The notes: a model not told the origin generated them from the sequence alone. Numbered from the stretch's first letter, positions 27,861 to 37,646 are shown. The stretch: DNA of 64,000 nt from Lichenicola cladoniae (GCF_013201075.1 NZ_CP053712.1:1-64000); one strand, 5' to 3'. Program-made: numbers and translations.

Positions 27861-28793
27861 ATGCTGATGTCCTACCAATTCGCCGAGCGGGTGCGCATCG
27901 TCGAGGTCGGACCGCGAGACGGCTTACAGAACGAGGCGCATACGGTCTCGGTCAAAGATCGGGTAGCGCTGATCGAGCGGCTGGCGATGGCGGGGCTATC
28001 CTCGATTGAGGCCGGCAGCTTCGTCTCGCCGCGGTGGGTGCCGCAAATGGCAGGAACTGCAGAGGTGTTCGCCCGGCTGCAACGCCGGTCGGGCACCAGC
28101 TACACCGTGCTGGTGCCGAACCGACAGGGTTTTGAGGCGGCGGTCGCGGCGGGCGTGCGAGAGGTCGCGGTGTTCACCTCCGCGTCGGAGAGCTTCGCGC
28201 AGCGCAACACCAATTGCTCGATTACCAAGAGCCTGGCGCGGTTCGAGCCGGTCTGCGACGCAGCGTCTGCGGCTGGGATGCGCGTGCGCGGCTATGTCTC
28301 CTGCGTGCTGGGCTGTCCTTACGAGGGTGCGGTCGCAGTCGCGGCGGTGGTGGAGGTCGCGACGCGGTTGGCGGCGCTTGGCTGCTATGAGGTCTCGCTC
28401 GGCGATACAATCGGCATCGGCACGCCTGGTAAGGCGCAAGCGATGCTCACGGCCGTCGCGGGCAGCATGCCAATGGAGCAGCTAGCCGTGCATTTCCATG
28501 ACACCTGTGGTCAGGCGCTCGCCAACGTTTTGGCTTGCCTGGAAGCGGGAGTGTCGGTGGTGGACAGCGCGGTGTCCGGCTTAGGCGGATGCCCGTATGC
28601 GGTTGGCGCAAGTGGTAATCTGGCGACCGAGGACCTTGTCTACATGCTGAACGGGCTTGGCATCGAGAGCGGGGTCGACATCGACGGCGTAGTTGAGGCG
28701 GGAACTTTTATTTCAGGTGTTCTGGGACGACTACCAGGATCGAAGCTAGCCTTGGCGCGTAGGGTTGATGCACGGATCGGATTGGTGCGTTGA
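27861..28793 (+). CDS. mvaB: hydroxymethylglutaryl-CoA lyase
   Basis: A 310-residue TIM-barrel enzyme of the HMGL/DRE-TIM family: VRIVEVGPRDGLQNEAHTV at the start (Asp and Arg of the DRE motif), SFVSPRWVPQMAG, VLGCPYEGAV, HFHDTCGQALAN (metal-binding His pair) and the lyase signature GLGGCPYAVGASGNLATED with the catalytic Cys. It cleaves HMG-CoA to acetoacetate and acetyl-CoA, completing mevalonate breakdown with mvaA. It starts at 27861 (a second ATG is at 27867), 37 bp after the permease gene. No thiolase or CoA transferase follows, so acetoacetate must be handled by genes elsewhere. Confidence 0.93.
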   Translation: MLMSYQFAERVRIVEVGPRDGLQNEAHTVSVKDRVALIERLAMAGLSSIEAGSFVSPRWVPQMAGTAEVFARLQRRSGTSYTVLVPNRQGFEAAVAAGVREVAVFTSASESFAQRNTNCSITKSLARFEPVCDAASAAGMRVRGYVSCVLGCPYEGAVAVAAVVEVATRLAALGCYEVSLGDTIGIGTPGKAQAMLTAVAGSMPMEQLAVHFHDTCGQALANVLACLEAGVSVVDSAVSGLGGCPYAVGASGNLATEDLVYMLNGLGIESGVDIDGVVEAGTFISGVLGRLPGSKLALARRVDARIGLVR

Positions 28794-28853
28794 GTAGCCC
28801 GACCTGGAGATCACGTCAGACGATGGGAACGGAGACCGGCTTGGCGATTTGGA

Positions 28854-29807
28854 TCATTCGGTTGAGGCGCGGACGGCGATGGCGACCTCGCCTTTCTGAC
28901 CGGCAGTCGACCGTGCCCTGAGCTTCGAGCCGATGGTGTGTTCGTAGCGACCGATCGTTGTCTCCACGAGGCTGCGTCGGCCGTAACCGTTGGCCTTCTG
29001 CCAAGCTAGGCGTCCCTTCTCGTTAATGTATCGGACATGACGATCGCGAATGCTCCGAATGTCGGCGTCAGCGTTGACGATCGAAGAGGCTCTCGGCGGG
29101 ATGACGATATGAGGTGGCGGGCTGTGCTGGCGTGCGGCGGCAGCGTCGTAGACGGACGCCCCGTCATAGGCGCCGTCGGCGATCACGCTGGCGATCGGCC
29201 CCTCCACCGTTGCCAGCAGACCTGCAACCTCTGGGATATCGCCGGTATCCTTGTCGGTCAGGCTGTGCGCCACGATCTCACCGGTCTCTGCATCGACGCC
29301 GAGATGCAGCTTGCGCCACTGCCTGGGTGTGCGGCCGTGCTTCTCGGCATCCCACTAGCCCTCCCCGAACACCTGCAGGCCCGTGCCGTCCAGCACGACA
29401 TGAACGGGTTCCTCATGCCGTCCTGCACGCGGTTGACGTCCCGCAAAGGCACGCCCCCGTCGGCTCAGGGTCGAATGGTCAGGCACGCGGAGATCCAGCC
29501 CGAGCAGGCGCAGGACCGAGCGCGCAAAACCTTCGACCTGACGTAGAGCCAGATGGAAGACGAGCCGCAGCGTCAGCACCAACTCGATCGCCACCTCGGC
29601 GTAGACCGGCTGACCCCCTCGTGTCGTCCGACGCGGGGCGTGCCATCCGGCCAGGGCCGCCTTGTCCAGCCATAAAGTCAGATCGCCACGCCGCCGCAGG
29701 CCAGCCTCATAGGCCGGCCAGTTCGTCACCCGACGACGCATCTTCGGGATGTGGTGGCGGCGGGAGACTGTGTTGCACAGATCAGAAATCGGTTGGAGTT
29801 TGGCCAA
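28854..29807 (-). pseudogene. IS5-family transposase with internal amber stop
   Basis: The N-terminal part (29807 to about 29358) reads MAKLQPISDLCNTVSRRHH, LTLRLVFHLALRQVEGFARS and VPDHSTLSRRGRAFAG, ending VFGEG at TAG (29355-29357). The frame then continues WDAEKHGRTPRQWRKLHLGV, IADGAYDGASVY and SLVETTIGRYEHTIG to 28854. Only the single stop separates the halves; otherwise the DDE domain looks whole. Terminal repeats were not identified. Confidence 0.85.
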
Positions 29808-29819
29808 CTCGTCTCGTTG

Positions 29820-30785
29820 TCACGGGAGGCGGACATACTCTGGACGTCCGAGTTCGAGCATTTGGTTCAGTGCATTGACGGCAATCGCGACCTCGGTCGC
29901 CCGACGCTGATCGGTGCGCGATCGTAGACCATCACCTACGACCCGTTTGAAACGGCTGATGTCGGCCTCCACCAGCGCTCGCCAGTTGTAGCCAGCAGCC
30001 TTCTGCCAAGCCATTCGGCCGCGCTCGGCGATGGTCTGCAGGTGACGGTCTCGCATCGTGGGTGCGGTCTGCGCTGTTTCGCTCGGCACAGCGCTCGAGC
30101 GTGGTGGGACGATGACGGACGCCTCGGGATGTCGCGACACGACTTCGCCGTAGACGCCGTCTTGATCGTAAGCACCGTCGGCGGTGAACGACGCGACTGG
30201 GCCATCTACTTGATCGAGCAAGGGGCCGACCTGCGAGGCATCGTCGACGTCATTGGTCGTGACCGTAGCGGCCGCGATCCGTCCGGTATCGGCGTCCACG
30301 GCGATGTGCAGCTTGCGCCACGAGCGCCTAGTCTTCGTGCCGTGTTTCTCGAGCAGCCATTCGCCGGAGCCGCAAAGCTTCAGCCCCGTGCTGTCCACCA
30401 GCAGGTGCACAGGACCGGAGCCCGGCCGAGGGCGAACCACGTCCAGGCTCTCGGCCCGACGGCTCAAGGTGGTATGGTCCGGCACGGCGAGATCGAGGCC
30501 AAGCAGAGTGATGATGGAACCGATCAGCCCTTCGGTCTGCCGCAGCGCCAAACGGAACACCGACCTCAGCGTCAGCGCCGTTGCGATGGCCAGGGCCGTA
30601 TAGCGCGACTGACCGCCTCGCGTGGTTCGCGGCTCAGCTTTCCAAGCCGCGATCGCCGCGTCGGTGAACTAGACCGTCAGACTGCCGCGTTGACGCAGGC
30701 CTGCATCATAGGCAGCCGAGTTCGTGGCACGATGCCGCTGCTTGGGAATGTGATGGCGACGCTCGGCATTGGCTTTGAACGGCAC
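29820..30785 (-). pseudogene. second IS5-family transposase with internal amber stop
   Basis: Lies just upstream of the previous one in the same orientation, with related but clearly diverged sequence. The N-terminal segment (AERRHHIPKQRHRATNSAAY, RQRGSLTV) stops at TAG (30669-30671), where the sister gene has a Trp (LTLW). The frame resumes FTDAAIAAWKAEPRTTRGG and runs through LLVDSTGLKLCGSGEW, FTADGAYDQDGVYGEV and RALVEADISRFKRVVGDGLR to RLP at 29820. It replaces the 5' part of the following CDF gene. Confidence 0.82.
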
Positions 30786-30857
30786 GACAACCACCCCGGA
30801 CAACGATGGGGAACGGCCCCGCCATCATCTTACCCCAGCCAACGCCAAAGTGATCTA

Positions 30858-31295
30858 TGCACCACACTCGCACATCATGACAACAACCTTCGTGCCGCGA
30901 TCGTTCATGTGCTGGCCGACGCCGCAGTTTCCGTATTGGTCATCGTTGGCCTGCTGCTCGCCCGTGCTTTCGGTTGGTTATGGATGGACCCGCTGGCAGG
31001 TTTGATCGGCGCCGGGGTGATCGCCGTCTGGTCGTATGGGCTCGTCCGCAATACCGGGGCCATCCTGCTCGACATGATCCCCGACCAACGCATCGACCGC
31101 GCCGTACGCCAAGCCATTGAAGCGGAAGGAGATCAACTTGCAGATTTCCATCTCTGGCGCCTCGGGCCAGGGCATCTCGGCGCAATCCTCTCGATCGTGA
31201 CAGACCGTCCGTCCCAGCAACCCGAGCATTATCATCGGCTCCTCACCCAGTTTCCCGCTCTTTCTCATGTCACAGTTGAGGTCCAGCGAGCCTAG
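30858..31295 (+). pseudogene. cation diffusion facilitator (CDF) efflux protein, C-terminal fragment
   Basis: In-frame sequence with HHDNNLRAAIVHVLADAAVS, the metal-site helix WLWMDPLAGLIGAGVIAVWS, ILLDMIPDQ and the cytoplasmic ferredoxin-like end (DFHLWRLGPGHLGAILSI). It resembles DmeF/CzcD-type exporters of cobalt, zinc or nickel. The first four membrane helices are missing and an IS5 relic abuts the break, so it is a remnant. It converges on, and overlaps by 4 bp, the next minus-strand gene. Confidence 0.8.
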
Positions 31296-32743
31296 ATGCC
31301 GGCGCCGAGGTCGATGAAGGTTGCGGCCAACGACGCGCGGTCGGCGTCTAACGCCGTGCTGGTAAGCGCCGAAACGAAATGGTCGATCTGGGCCGCGATC
31401 TCCGGAACCGCAGTGATCTCCCACCAGGCGGGGCGGGTCAGTGGGCCGACGGCGAAGAGCCAGGACGACGGATGACCATCGCGCCCACATGCGGCGCACC
31501 CGTCGGTTTCAATGCCAAGTGCCAGTTCGTCCGGCTGCACTAAGCCGCGCCGGCGCAAATCGGCGAACAATGGCATGCCGATTGAGGCATAATCGGTCCG
31601 AGGCCCGGTGCAGTTGATCATCCGGCTGGCTTCAAGCGTGCTGGGGGTCGAGCTCCCGTGCGGCCTCACGTCAACGTCCAAGCCGCCGTCCCGCGGACGA
31701 CAGTCGACGATGCCGCCGGACCAGATCGTCAGGCTGCCGCTCGAGAGCGCCTCATGCAGCCGGCGGGCAACGCGCGGCGCCAGCCTGTGCCGATGGGCGT
31801 CCCAATACGGGCGGAGGTGCCGAAGGAACCGCCGCCGCTCGTTCTTGCTCCACTCGGTCCAGATCCTGCTCGTCATCGGCCGGACCGCGTCGATCACGCG
31901 CTGCCAGGGAACGTCCTGCGCTGCAGCCATCGTCGCAGCCGACCGGATCTGCCTCATGATAGCAAGCGGGCTGCGAGCCACCGAAAGGTCGACGAAAGGC
32001 GGCCAGGCTCCGCCGGAACGATGGTCAAGGGGCGTCAGCCCTCGCCGGGATACCGCATGAATTTGTCCGCGATGCCCCTCGCCCCTCAGTCTCATGACGG
32101 TGTCGACCATGGTGAGCCCGGTGCCTACCAACACGACGAGACGGTCCGGGTCGATGCCGTCCAGTGCTCGCGGGGCCCAGGGATCGGGCACGTAAGCACG
32201 GTCGTCCCTGACGGGCGATTGTGGTGGCAGCGGCGCCCGAGGTGGCAGGTTGCCAGTCGCCAGCACGATCACGTCGACCGGGATCTCACGTCCGTCCCGC
32301 AGCAGGACGCCCCGTCTGGGAAGCTCGAGAAGCGACACCACCTCGCTGCGAATCACAGTCAGCCGGGCGGGTGCCGCGGCCAGCGCCTCTTGCAGGCGCT
32401 CCTCCATGTAGTCGCCGAACAACGCGCGCGGCAGGAAGGCGTCTGCAAGGCTTCCGAAGTTTTCTTCAAGAACGTCGCAACGGCCGGAAAGCCACTGGCC
32501 GAAACCAGGCGTCAACCCGACCTCGAGACGGTTCACCGGCACGTTCAGAAGATGCTGCGGCGCGCAGGCGCCATAGGCGAGGCCGCGACCAACGTGCTCA
32601 GAACTGTCTACGAGGTGGATGTGCAAGGTGGGGTCGCTGGTCAGAAGCTTGAGTGCTGCAAGGGTCCCGCTGAAGCCGGCGCCAACGATGACGACGTGCC
32701 TGACGGGGACTGACTCTTGCCGCGAGCTCAAAGCATACCTCAA
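31292..32743 (-). CDS. FAD/NAD(P)-binding oxidoreductase (HI0933/lysine-oxygenase-like fold)
   Basis: A 483-residue flavoprotein. The FAD Rossmann motif VVIVGAGFSGTLAALKLL is at 17-34, HVGRGLAYG follows, and a second dinucleotide motif VVLVGTGLTMVDTVMRL lies near the middle. The NCTGP segment and a C-terminal ALGIETDG...LFAVGPL complete the pattern of the FAD-NAD(P)-binding family seen in hydroxylase-like proteins of unknown substrate. It is followed in the same direction upstream by an Lrp regulator (16-bp gap), so the two probably form one unit. The reaction is not determinable from sequence. Confidence 0.78.
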   Translation of the reverse strand: MRYALSSRQESVPVRHVVIVGAGFSGTLAALKLLTSDPTLHIHLVDSSEHVGRGLAYGACAPQHLLNVPVNRLEVGLTPGFGQWLSGRCDVLEENFGSLADAFLPRALFGDYMEERLQEALAAAPARLTVIRSEVVSLLELPRRGVLLRDGREIPVDVIVLATGNLPPRAPLPPQSPVRDDRAYVPDPWAPRALDGIDPDRLVVLVGTGLTMVDTVMRLRGEGHRGQIHAVSRRGLTPLDHRSGGAWPPFVDLSVARSPLAIMRQIRSAATMAAAQDVPWQRVIDAVRPMTSRIWTEWSKNERRRFLRHLRPYWDAHRHRLAPRVARRLHEALSSGSLTIWSGGIVDCRPRDGGLDVDVRPHGSSTPSTLEASRMINCTGPRTDYASIGMPLFADLRRRGLVQPDELALGIETDGCAACGRDGHPSSWLFAVGPLTRPAWWEITAVPEIAAQIDHFVSALTSTALDADRASLAATFIDLGAGI

Positions 32744-32759
32744 GCTCCGGCTGCCGGGC

Positions 32760-33239
32760 TCAAGAGCGCGACTCGATCTGGCTCAGGGGGAGGACAGTCG
32801 TGCATTTCAGTTGCTCCATGGCGAAGTTGGAGTTCACGTCGTACAGACTCATCAGCCGGATTAGCTTCCTGTAGACACGGTCGTAGTGGGGGATGTCAGA
32901 AACCACGATTTTGAGCAGGTAGTCGACCTTGCCGCTCATCCGGTAAAATTCCACGACTTCCGGGATAGCGATTACCGTTTCCGAAAAACTTTTCAGCCAA
33001 ACCTCGTTGTGCTGGTTTGTCCGAATACTGACGAAGACGGTTGTTCCTAGATTCAGCTTGGCAGCGTCAAGCAGGGCGACGCGCTGCCGGATCACCCCGG
33101 CTGCTTCCAGATTTTTCACCCTTCGCCAGCAGGCGTTGCTGGATAAACCGGTCAGATTGGCTAACTCAGCGACGGTGTCGGTCGCGTTGAACTGGAGGCG
33201 GTTCAGGATCCGCGCGTCGAATTGATCGAAATCCACCAT
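32760..33239 (-). CDS. Lrp/AsnC-family transcription regulator
   Basis: A 159-residue regulator from the ATG at 33239 (MVDFDQFDARILNRLQFNA), chosen because AGGAAG precedes it and family members begin this way; an in-frame ATG at 33269 adds ten residues. The N-terminal helix-turn-helix (ELANLTGLSSNACWRRVKNLE, GVIRQRVALLD) is followed by the RAM effector-binding domain. Lrp proteins sense amino acids or other small molecules and usually control adjacent genes, here probably the FAD oxidoreductase. AT-rich sequence with TGGTGGAAGATATC lies just upstream. Confidence 0.88.
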   Translation of the reverse strand: MVDFDQFDARILNRLQFNATDTVAELANLTGLSSNACWRRVKNLEAAGVIRQRVALLDAAKLNLGTTVFVSIRTNQHNEVWLKSFSETVIAIPEVVEFYRMSGKVDYLLKIVVSDIPHYDRVYRKLIRLMSLYDVNSNFAMEQLKCTTVLPLSQIESRS

Positions 33240-33339
33240 ATACCATCTTCCTGCGAAATCTTCCCACATGATCGCAAGTTAGTGGGATATCTTCCACCAA
33301 TATGACATGGTTCGCCGAACCAGTGCGACACGCAGGCGG

Positions 33340-33567
33340 TCAAATGATTGTCGACCGAGCGACGCGAGACGTTACCATGCGCTCGTGCAGCCTCCGCACG
33401 GCACTGCTCCCAGTTCTGGTAAAGAATATGGGGATGATCCCGTGCAACAGGCAGGCGAAGCCAGCCACGATCATGGTAAAACCAAACGATGAAGCCACCT
33501 GCAAGTGCTCCATATAGCTTTCATCGACCGTTCTTGGATGATCCAGGAAGATCTTTCTGAGCATCAT
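33340..33567 (-). CDS. DUF6356 small membrane protein
   Basis: A 75-residue protein with family wording FLDHPRTVDESYMEHLQVAS, one or two hydrophobic segments (FGFTMIVAGFACLLHGIIPI) and RTGSSAVRRLHERM at the end. I recognise it as DUF6356, whose function is unknown. It lies upstream of the Lrp gene in the same direction. The 220 bp beyond it contain no gene. Confidence 0.65.
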   Translation of the reverse strand: MMLRKIFLDHPRTVDESYMEHLQVASSFGFTMIVAGFACLLHGIIPIFFTRTGSSAVRRLHERMVTSRVARSTII

Positions 33568-33789
33568 AAAACCTTTCTTGCGGGCGACCGAGCATCGAAA
33601 GCCTATTGCGGCAGTCGGCTATAAATATCCCAAATTTCCATTCTTTTTGGTCATCTTTTGGGAAAATATTTGATCAAGGGCCCTGATTCTAAGGTCGTCC
33701 TGACTTCATTGTTTGTGGTGCAGAAGCCTTGAACGGCAGCAAGGATTTCGTCGGCGCATTTAGCCCAGCGGAATGGCTTTGAGTCAGCG

Positions 33790-34400
33790 TTGTGGGACGT
33801 CGACGAAGTGCGCGAAACAGGTCGCGACTTGGAGGAGGCGACCGGCAGCGGTCGCTGCTGCCCCTAGCACGAACAGTGGCAGCACGATCAGACCGGCATA
33901 GAAAAGGGCTAATACACCGCCGACTGGATCCGTGTGGACCAGAGAGTGGCGGAAAGCGGGACGACACTGCCGGTCCATTCGGCAGCGGTAAACTGTCAGC
34001 CAAGGAGCAGGTGAGGAGTTATACGCAGTTCGATAACGAAGTTGGTCGATGAGAACAGGGAGGCCAACGAGGGCGTCAGCGCCGCACCTTGCTTGGAAGA
34101 GGGTGCGGCTGACCATGGTAGGCGTGTAGGAGTAGTTTGAGCTCGCAGCATCGAAGCGGCCGCCAAGGCGACCTCGCGGATCCCGTTGAAGCCGAAGACG
34201 CTGCTCGTCGGCTCCTGCGACACCACTTCTGGATGACGCCGGGCAGGACGAAGCCGAGAACCAAGCTCCACCCGACGTCCCACATCATCTCGACCAACAT
34301 CATCAGCGCAGCGCACAGCTTCGATGGAGAACATAGTTCGTGATCGGGTAGCTCTTGCCGATCAGTGTTGCGAGGTCGATGCACGATTGCTCGAGTCCGT
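33790..34400 (-). pseudogene. permease (DUF318/ArsP-like) remnant
   Basis: Fragments in three minus-strand frames follow the order of a DUF318-type permease: MMLVEMMWDVGWSLVLGFVL and GVIQKW near the 5' end, then ALAAASMLRAQT, then SLFSSTNFVIELRI matching the FASTNLVIELG segment, and finally VLALFYAGLIVLPLFVLG. Several indels destroy the frame. These permeases are linked to metal or metalloid efflux. No supported gene lies between it and the IS6 element at 34531. Confidence 0.6.
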
Positions 34401-34530
34401 TTCCGGGGTAGGAGGCATGATCATGCCGTCCATGTTCATGCTGCCTCCATATATGTGGTGGCCGCCTGCTGCATTCGCGGCGGCCACCAGGCCGGAGTAA
34501 TCCTTGGCCGAGAGGCTAGGCAGTTTTTCC

Positions 34531-35330
34531 GGTTCTGTCGCAAATTTTCGGACTGTTTGAGCTGGTCTTGGGACTATTGAAATGTATTATTCTGCAAGGG
34601 AGTAGAACTGCTGCGCTGGACGCAGCTTTCCTGTCGAGTGCAGTTGTCCCTTACGGATCATGTGCATGATCTCGATGCCGGCCAGGGTGATCCGTGCTGA
34701 CCAGAAACTCTTGAAACCCAGCATCGGCCTGGTCATTCGTTTGATCGCCCGGTGGTCTTGCTCGACGATGTTGTTGAGAAACTTGATCCGGCGGATCTCG
34801 ATGGTAGCATCATATTCGATGTTGTAGCTCTCGATTGCTGCGGTGTTGGCACCGCTCTTGTCGATGGTGACCTTCTGGGGAACACCATGGCGGCCAGCAC
34901 CCTTGCGCAGGAAGCGCAGCGCCGCCTTGCGGTCGCGTCGTGCTGTCAGAAAGAAGTCTACCGTGGCACCGGCTTTATCAACGGCGCGATACAGATACTT
35001 CCACACGCCCTTGATGCGCACGTAGGTCTCGTCCATCCGCCAGCTGCCACCGACCGGGCGCTTGCGTGTCAGGAACGCCTTCTCCAACTTCGGGACATAC
35101 TTGAGCACCCAGCGATGCAGCGTCGAGTGGTCGACCTCGACGCCCCGCTCCTGCATCATCTCCTCGATTTGGCGGTAGCTCAGCGGATACACCACATACC
35201 AGCGCACGCCCCACAGGATCACATCACGCTCGAAGTGGCTGCCCTTGAACTCAATTGCCATCATCCACCAAACCCAAACCAGGCTTGGATCCTATACGAG
35301 ATCGTAGCTACCCGAAATTGCGACAGAACC
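34531..35330 (-). mobile_element. IS6-family element, copy E (800 bp)
   Basis: Begins GGTTCTGTCGCAAATTTTCG and ends AATTGCGACAGAACC at 35330. It belongs to the TGTCGCA-ended group, like copies D and F. The flanking octamers GTTTTTCC and CTGGTTCA differ. The right flank is the tail of an IS3 transposase. Confidence 0.9.
34587..35264 (-). CDS. IS6-family transposase, copy E
   Basis: An intact 225-residue DDE transposase (MMAIEFKGSHFERDVILWGV at the start; MDETYVRIKGVWKYLYRAVD, VTIDKSGANTAA and NIVEQDHRAIKR catalytic regions). Compared with copies A-C it has many substitutions (RRDRKAALRFLRKGAGRHG, IEIRRIKFLNN), so it represents a second IS6 lineage. It is the only undamaged member of that lineage in the window. 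Confidence 0.92.
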   Translation of the reverse strand: MMAIEFKGSHFERDVILWGVRWYVVYPLSYRQIEEMMQERGVEVDHSTLHRWVLKYVPKLEKAFLTRKRPVGGSWRMDETYVRIKGVWKYLYRAVDKAGATVDFFLTARRDRKAALRFLRKGAGRHGVPQKVTIDKSGANTAAIESYNIEYDATIEIRRIKFLNNIVEQDHRAIKRMTRPMLGFKSFWSARITLAGIEIMHMIRKGQLHSTGKLRPAQQFYSLAE

Positions 35331-35331
35331 C

Positions 35332-35436
35332 TGGTTCAACACCCGTTGCCTCCTCGAGCCCATCGGCAACATCCCGCCCGCCGAGGCTGAAGCCGCCTAC
35401 TACGCAGCCCTTGAGCCCATGCCAATCGCCGCGTAG
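35332..35436 (+). pseudogene. IS3-family OrfB, C-terminal tail
   Basis: Reads WFNTRCLLEPIGNIPPAEAE to the stop at 35434-35436, the recognisable end of an IS3-group OrfB. Everything upstream has been removed at the IS6 copy E border. Confidence 0.75.
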
Positions 35437-35582
35437 AGACTCAACCCAATCGGTCTCCGGGAAACCCGGGGTGGTTCAGTATCTACATCGTCCTCAGCAT
35501 CTTTCTGCGGCAGGACCACTCCTCGGAGTCAAAGCCGGTGGGCGCGAGCGATAGGCAGACGAGAGGGGCGAACGAGTAGGGG

Positions 35583-35600
35583 GTCCGGTAGCAACCGGAC
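35583..35600. repeat. perfect hairpin upstream of kup
   Basis: GTCCGG and CCGGAC are paired around TAGCAA, followed by TAAAAG. It could be a weak terminator of the preceding IS remnant or part of the kup leader. Nothing more can be said. Confidence 0.35.
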
Positions 35601-35664
35601 TAAAAGTTTGATTCAGCGCTGGAGGTGGCGGGAGTTGGCGGCCGAAGACGGAAAGGCGGGACGC

Positions 35665-36312
35665 GTGTCGGACAGCAAGAAGGCCAACGGACTGATCGTC
35701 CCCGGGCTGGGCGCATTGGGTATCGTCTATGGCGATCTCGGCACGAGCCCGCTTTATACCTTCCAGACCGTGGTCGGCGACGCTGGCGGCAAGATCAGCC
35801 CGGAGATCGCGTTCGGCAGCCTCTCGCTAATCATCTGGGCGCTGATCACCACCATCTCCATTAAGTACTGCCTGATCGTCATGCGCGCCGACAACCAGGG
35901 TGAAGGCGGCATCCTGGCGCTGATGTCGCTGCTCAAACCCAACGACAAGAGTGGGCTGCTGCATCGCGGCAGTCTGCTGATCGCCGCCGGCCTGTTTGGC
36001 GCCGCCTTGATCTACGGCGACGGCATTATCACCCCGGCAATCTCCGTGCTGAGCGCGCTCGAAGGTCTCAACGTCGCTACCGACACCTTCAAGCCATACG
36101 TAGTGCCGCTGGCCGTTGCGATCCTGGTCGGTCTGTTCGTCGCCCAATCGCTCGGCACCGCGAAACTCAGCAAATTGTTCGGCCCGATCATGCTCGTCTG
36201 GTTCACGGTGATCGCCGTGATCGGCGTCATCGCCATTGCCCGCTTCCCCGGTGTACTGGCTGCCATCGACCCGCTCTACGGCGCGCATTTCCTGATCCAT
36301 CACGGCTGGGGC
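35665..36312 (+). pseudogene. kup: Kup potassium uptake protein, truncated
   Basis: The N-terminal third of a Kup/Trk-type K+/H+ symporter: GLGALGIVYGDLGTSPLYTF, MRADNQGEGGILALMSLL and AALIYGDGIITPAISVLSAL, all family signatures. The GTG at 35665 follows GGAAAGG; a TTG at 35608 in the same frame is possible. The gene runs straight into IS6 copy B at 36313, which adds eleven foreign residues and a stop. About two thirds of the protein are missing, so it cannot transport. The intact kdp system further right may compensate. Confidence 0.9.
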
Positions 36313-37110
36313 GGTTCTGTTGCAAAGTTTCGATCGACCGGTGCGTGATGGCTAACGGCAACGGTTATGGATCTGGAGACGATGTCGATTGCGTTCAAAG
36401 GCAGCCACTTCGAGCGCGACATCATCTTGTGGGGTGTTCGCTGGTACGTGGCGTATCCGTTGAGCTACCGCCAGGTTGAAGAGATGATGGGGGAGCGTGG
36501 CGTGGAGGTCGACCACACGACGCTGCATCGCTGGGTGCTCAGGTATGTGCCGTTGCTGGAGAAGGCCTTCGTGGCCCGCAAACGTCCGATCGGCGGCAGT
36601 TGGCGGATGGATGAGACCTACATACGGATCAAGGGCGTGTGGAAGTATCTGTATCGTGCAGTCGACAAGGCGGGTGCCACAGTGGACTTCCTGTTGACCG
36701 CCAAGCGCGATCGCAAGGCGGCGCTGCGTTTCCTGTGCAAGGCTATCACCCGACATAGGGCTCCCCGCACGATCACCATCGACAAGAGCGGCGCCAACAC
36801 CGCGGCGGTTGACAGCTACAACACCGAGCATGACGCCGGGATCAAAATGCGCCAAGTCAAGTATCTCAACAACCTCGTCGAGCAGGACCACCGGGCGATC
36901 AAACGGATCACCCGGCCAATGCTCGGCTTCAAGAATTTCTGGTCAGCGGCGACCACCATTGCCGGCATCGAGATCATGCACATGATCCGCAAGGGTCAGT
37001 TACGTTCGACAGCAAAGCTGCGTCCAGCGCAGCAGTTCTACTCCCTCGCAGGGTAGAAAAACCAAAGTCCCAGCACATACTCAGACACGACGAAACTTTG
37101 CAACAGAACC
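36313..37110 (+). mobile_element. IS6-family element, copy B (798 bp)
   Basis: GGTTCTGTTGCAAAGTTTCG at the left and TTTGCAACAGAACC at 37110. It truncates kup on the left and meets an IS3 relic on the right. Flanks GCTGGGGC and AACACCGG do not match each other or those of copies A and C, indicating loss of DNA by IS-mediated deletion or recombination with an outside copy. Confidence 0.93.
36367..37056 (+). CDS. IS6-family transposase, copy B
   Basis: An intact 229-residue DDE transposase nearly identical to copies A and C; the visible difference is AGIEIMHM in place of AGLEIMHM. Catalytic regions are as in copy A. It is likely functional. Confidence 0.93.
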   Translation: MDLETMSIAFKGSHFERDIILWGVRWYVAYPLSYRQVEEMMGERGVEVDHTTLHRWVLRYVPLLEKAFVARKRPIGGSWRMDETYIRIKGVWKYLYRAVDKAGATVDFLLTAKRDRKAALRFLCKAITRHRAPRTITIDKSGANTAAVDSYNTEHDAGIKMRQVKYLNNLVEQDHRAIKRITRPMLGFKNFWSAATTIAGIEIMHMIRKGQLRSTAKLRPAQQFYSLAG

Positions 37111-37189
37111 AACACCGGCGGCGGTCCGACAAACCCCGCTTCACCCGCGGCACTCGCCGCGTAGGCTCCTTCATGGTGTCTCATCAACC

Positions 37190-37504
37190 GGGGCCGGTAC
37201 ATCGCTTTGCGCTCGGTAACAGACCGGCCTTTCCGAGCGCACCGGCCAAAAAATCATTCGCCAGCGTCAGCCCGCCAATCTTGGCGTGCAGCACCGTCAT
37301 GTCGACCGGCTCCGCGGGTAACGGGTCGGTCCCGAACACGTCCGCCGCGGCCTCCAGCAGCCGTGACCGCTATTGGTTGATGAGGTTCGGATGCACGTCA
37401 TACTGCTGCGCCAGCTCGCCCAGCGTCTTCTCGCCCTTGATAGCGGCCAAGGCCACCTTGGCCTTGAACGCCGGGCTGTGGTTCCGGCGCGGTCGCTTGC
37501 TCAT
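37190..37504 (-). pseudogene. IS3-family OrfA with internal amber stop
   Basis: Starts MSKRPRRNHSPAFKAKVALA, continues GEKTLGELAQQYDVHPNLINQ, then TAG (37370-37372) where relatives have Trp (the related OrfA at 41088 reads QITAWKAQL), and resumes RSRLLEAAADVFG, VLHAKIGGLTLANDFLAGAL. No OrfB follows on the IS6 side. Sequence at 37111-37189 and 37505-37646 holds nothing identifiable. Confidence 0.8.
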
Positions 37505-37646
37505 CTGCCTCGTGCTCGCGGCCAGCATGGCCGCCGTCAAATCGGCAATCCACTTATCCCGCTGTGCAAATTACCCGAGTAACCTCTGACTACCACGGCG
37601 AATCGAAGTGTACCATCGAGCCGCGAAGTCACAAGTGCTGAAGCAA

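Noticed and set aside
31658-32713. 351-codon plus-strand frame across the FAD oxidoreductase gene
   Set aside because: Antisense to a gene with obvious dinucleotide-binding motifs; the composition is that of a shadow frame.
36305-37118. Target duplication around IS6 copy B
   Set aside because: Flanks GCTGGGGC and AACACCGG do not match each other, nor any flank of copies A and C in either orientation.
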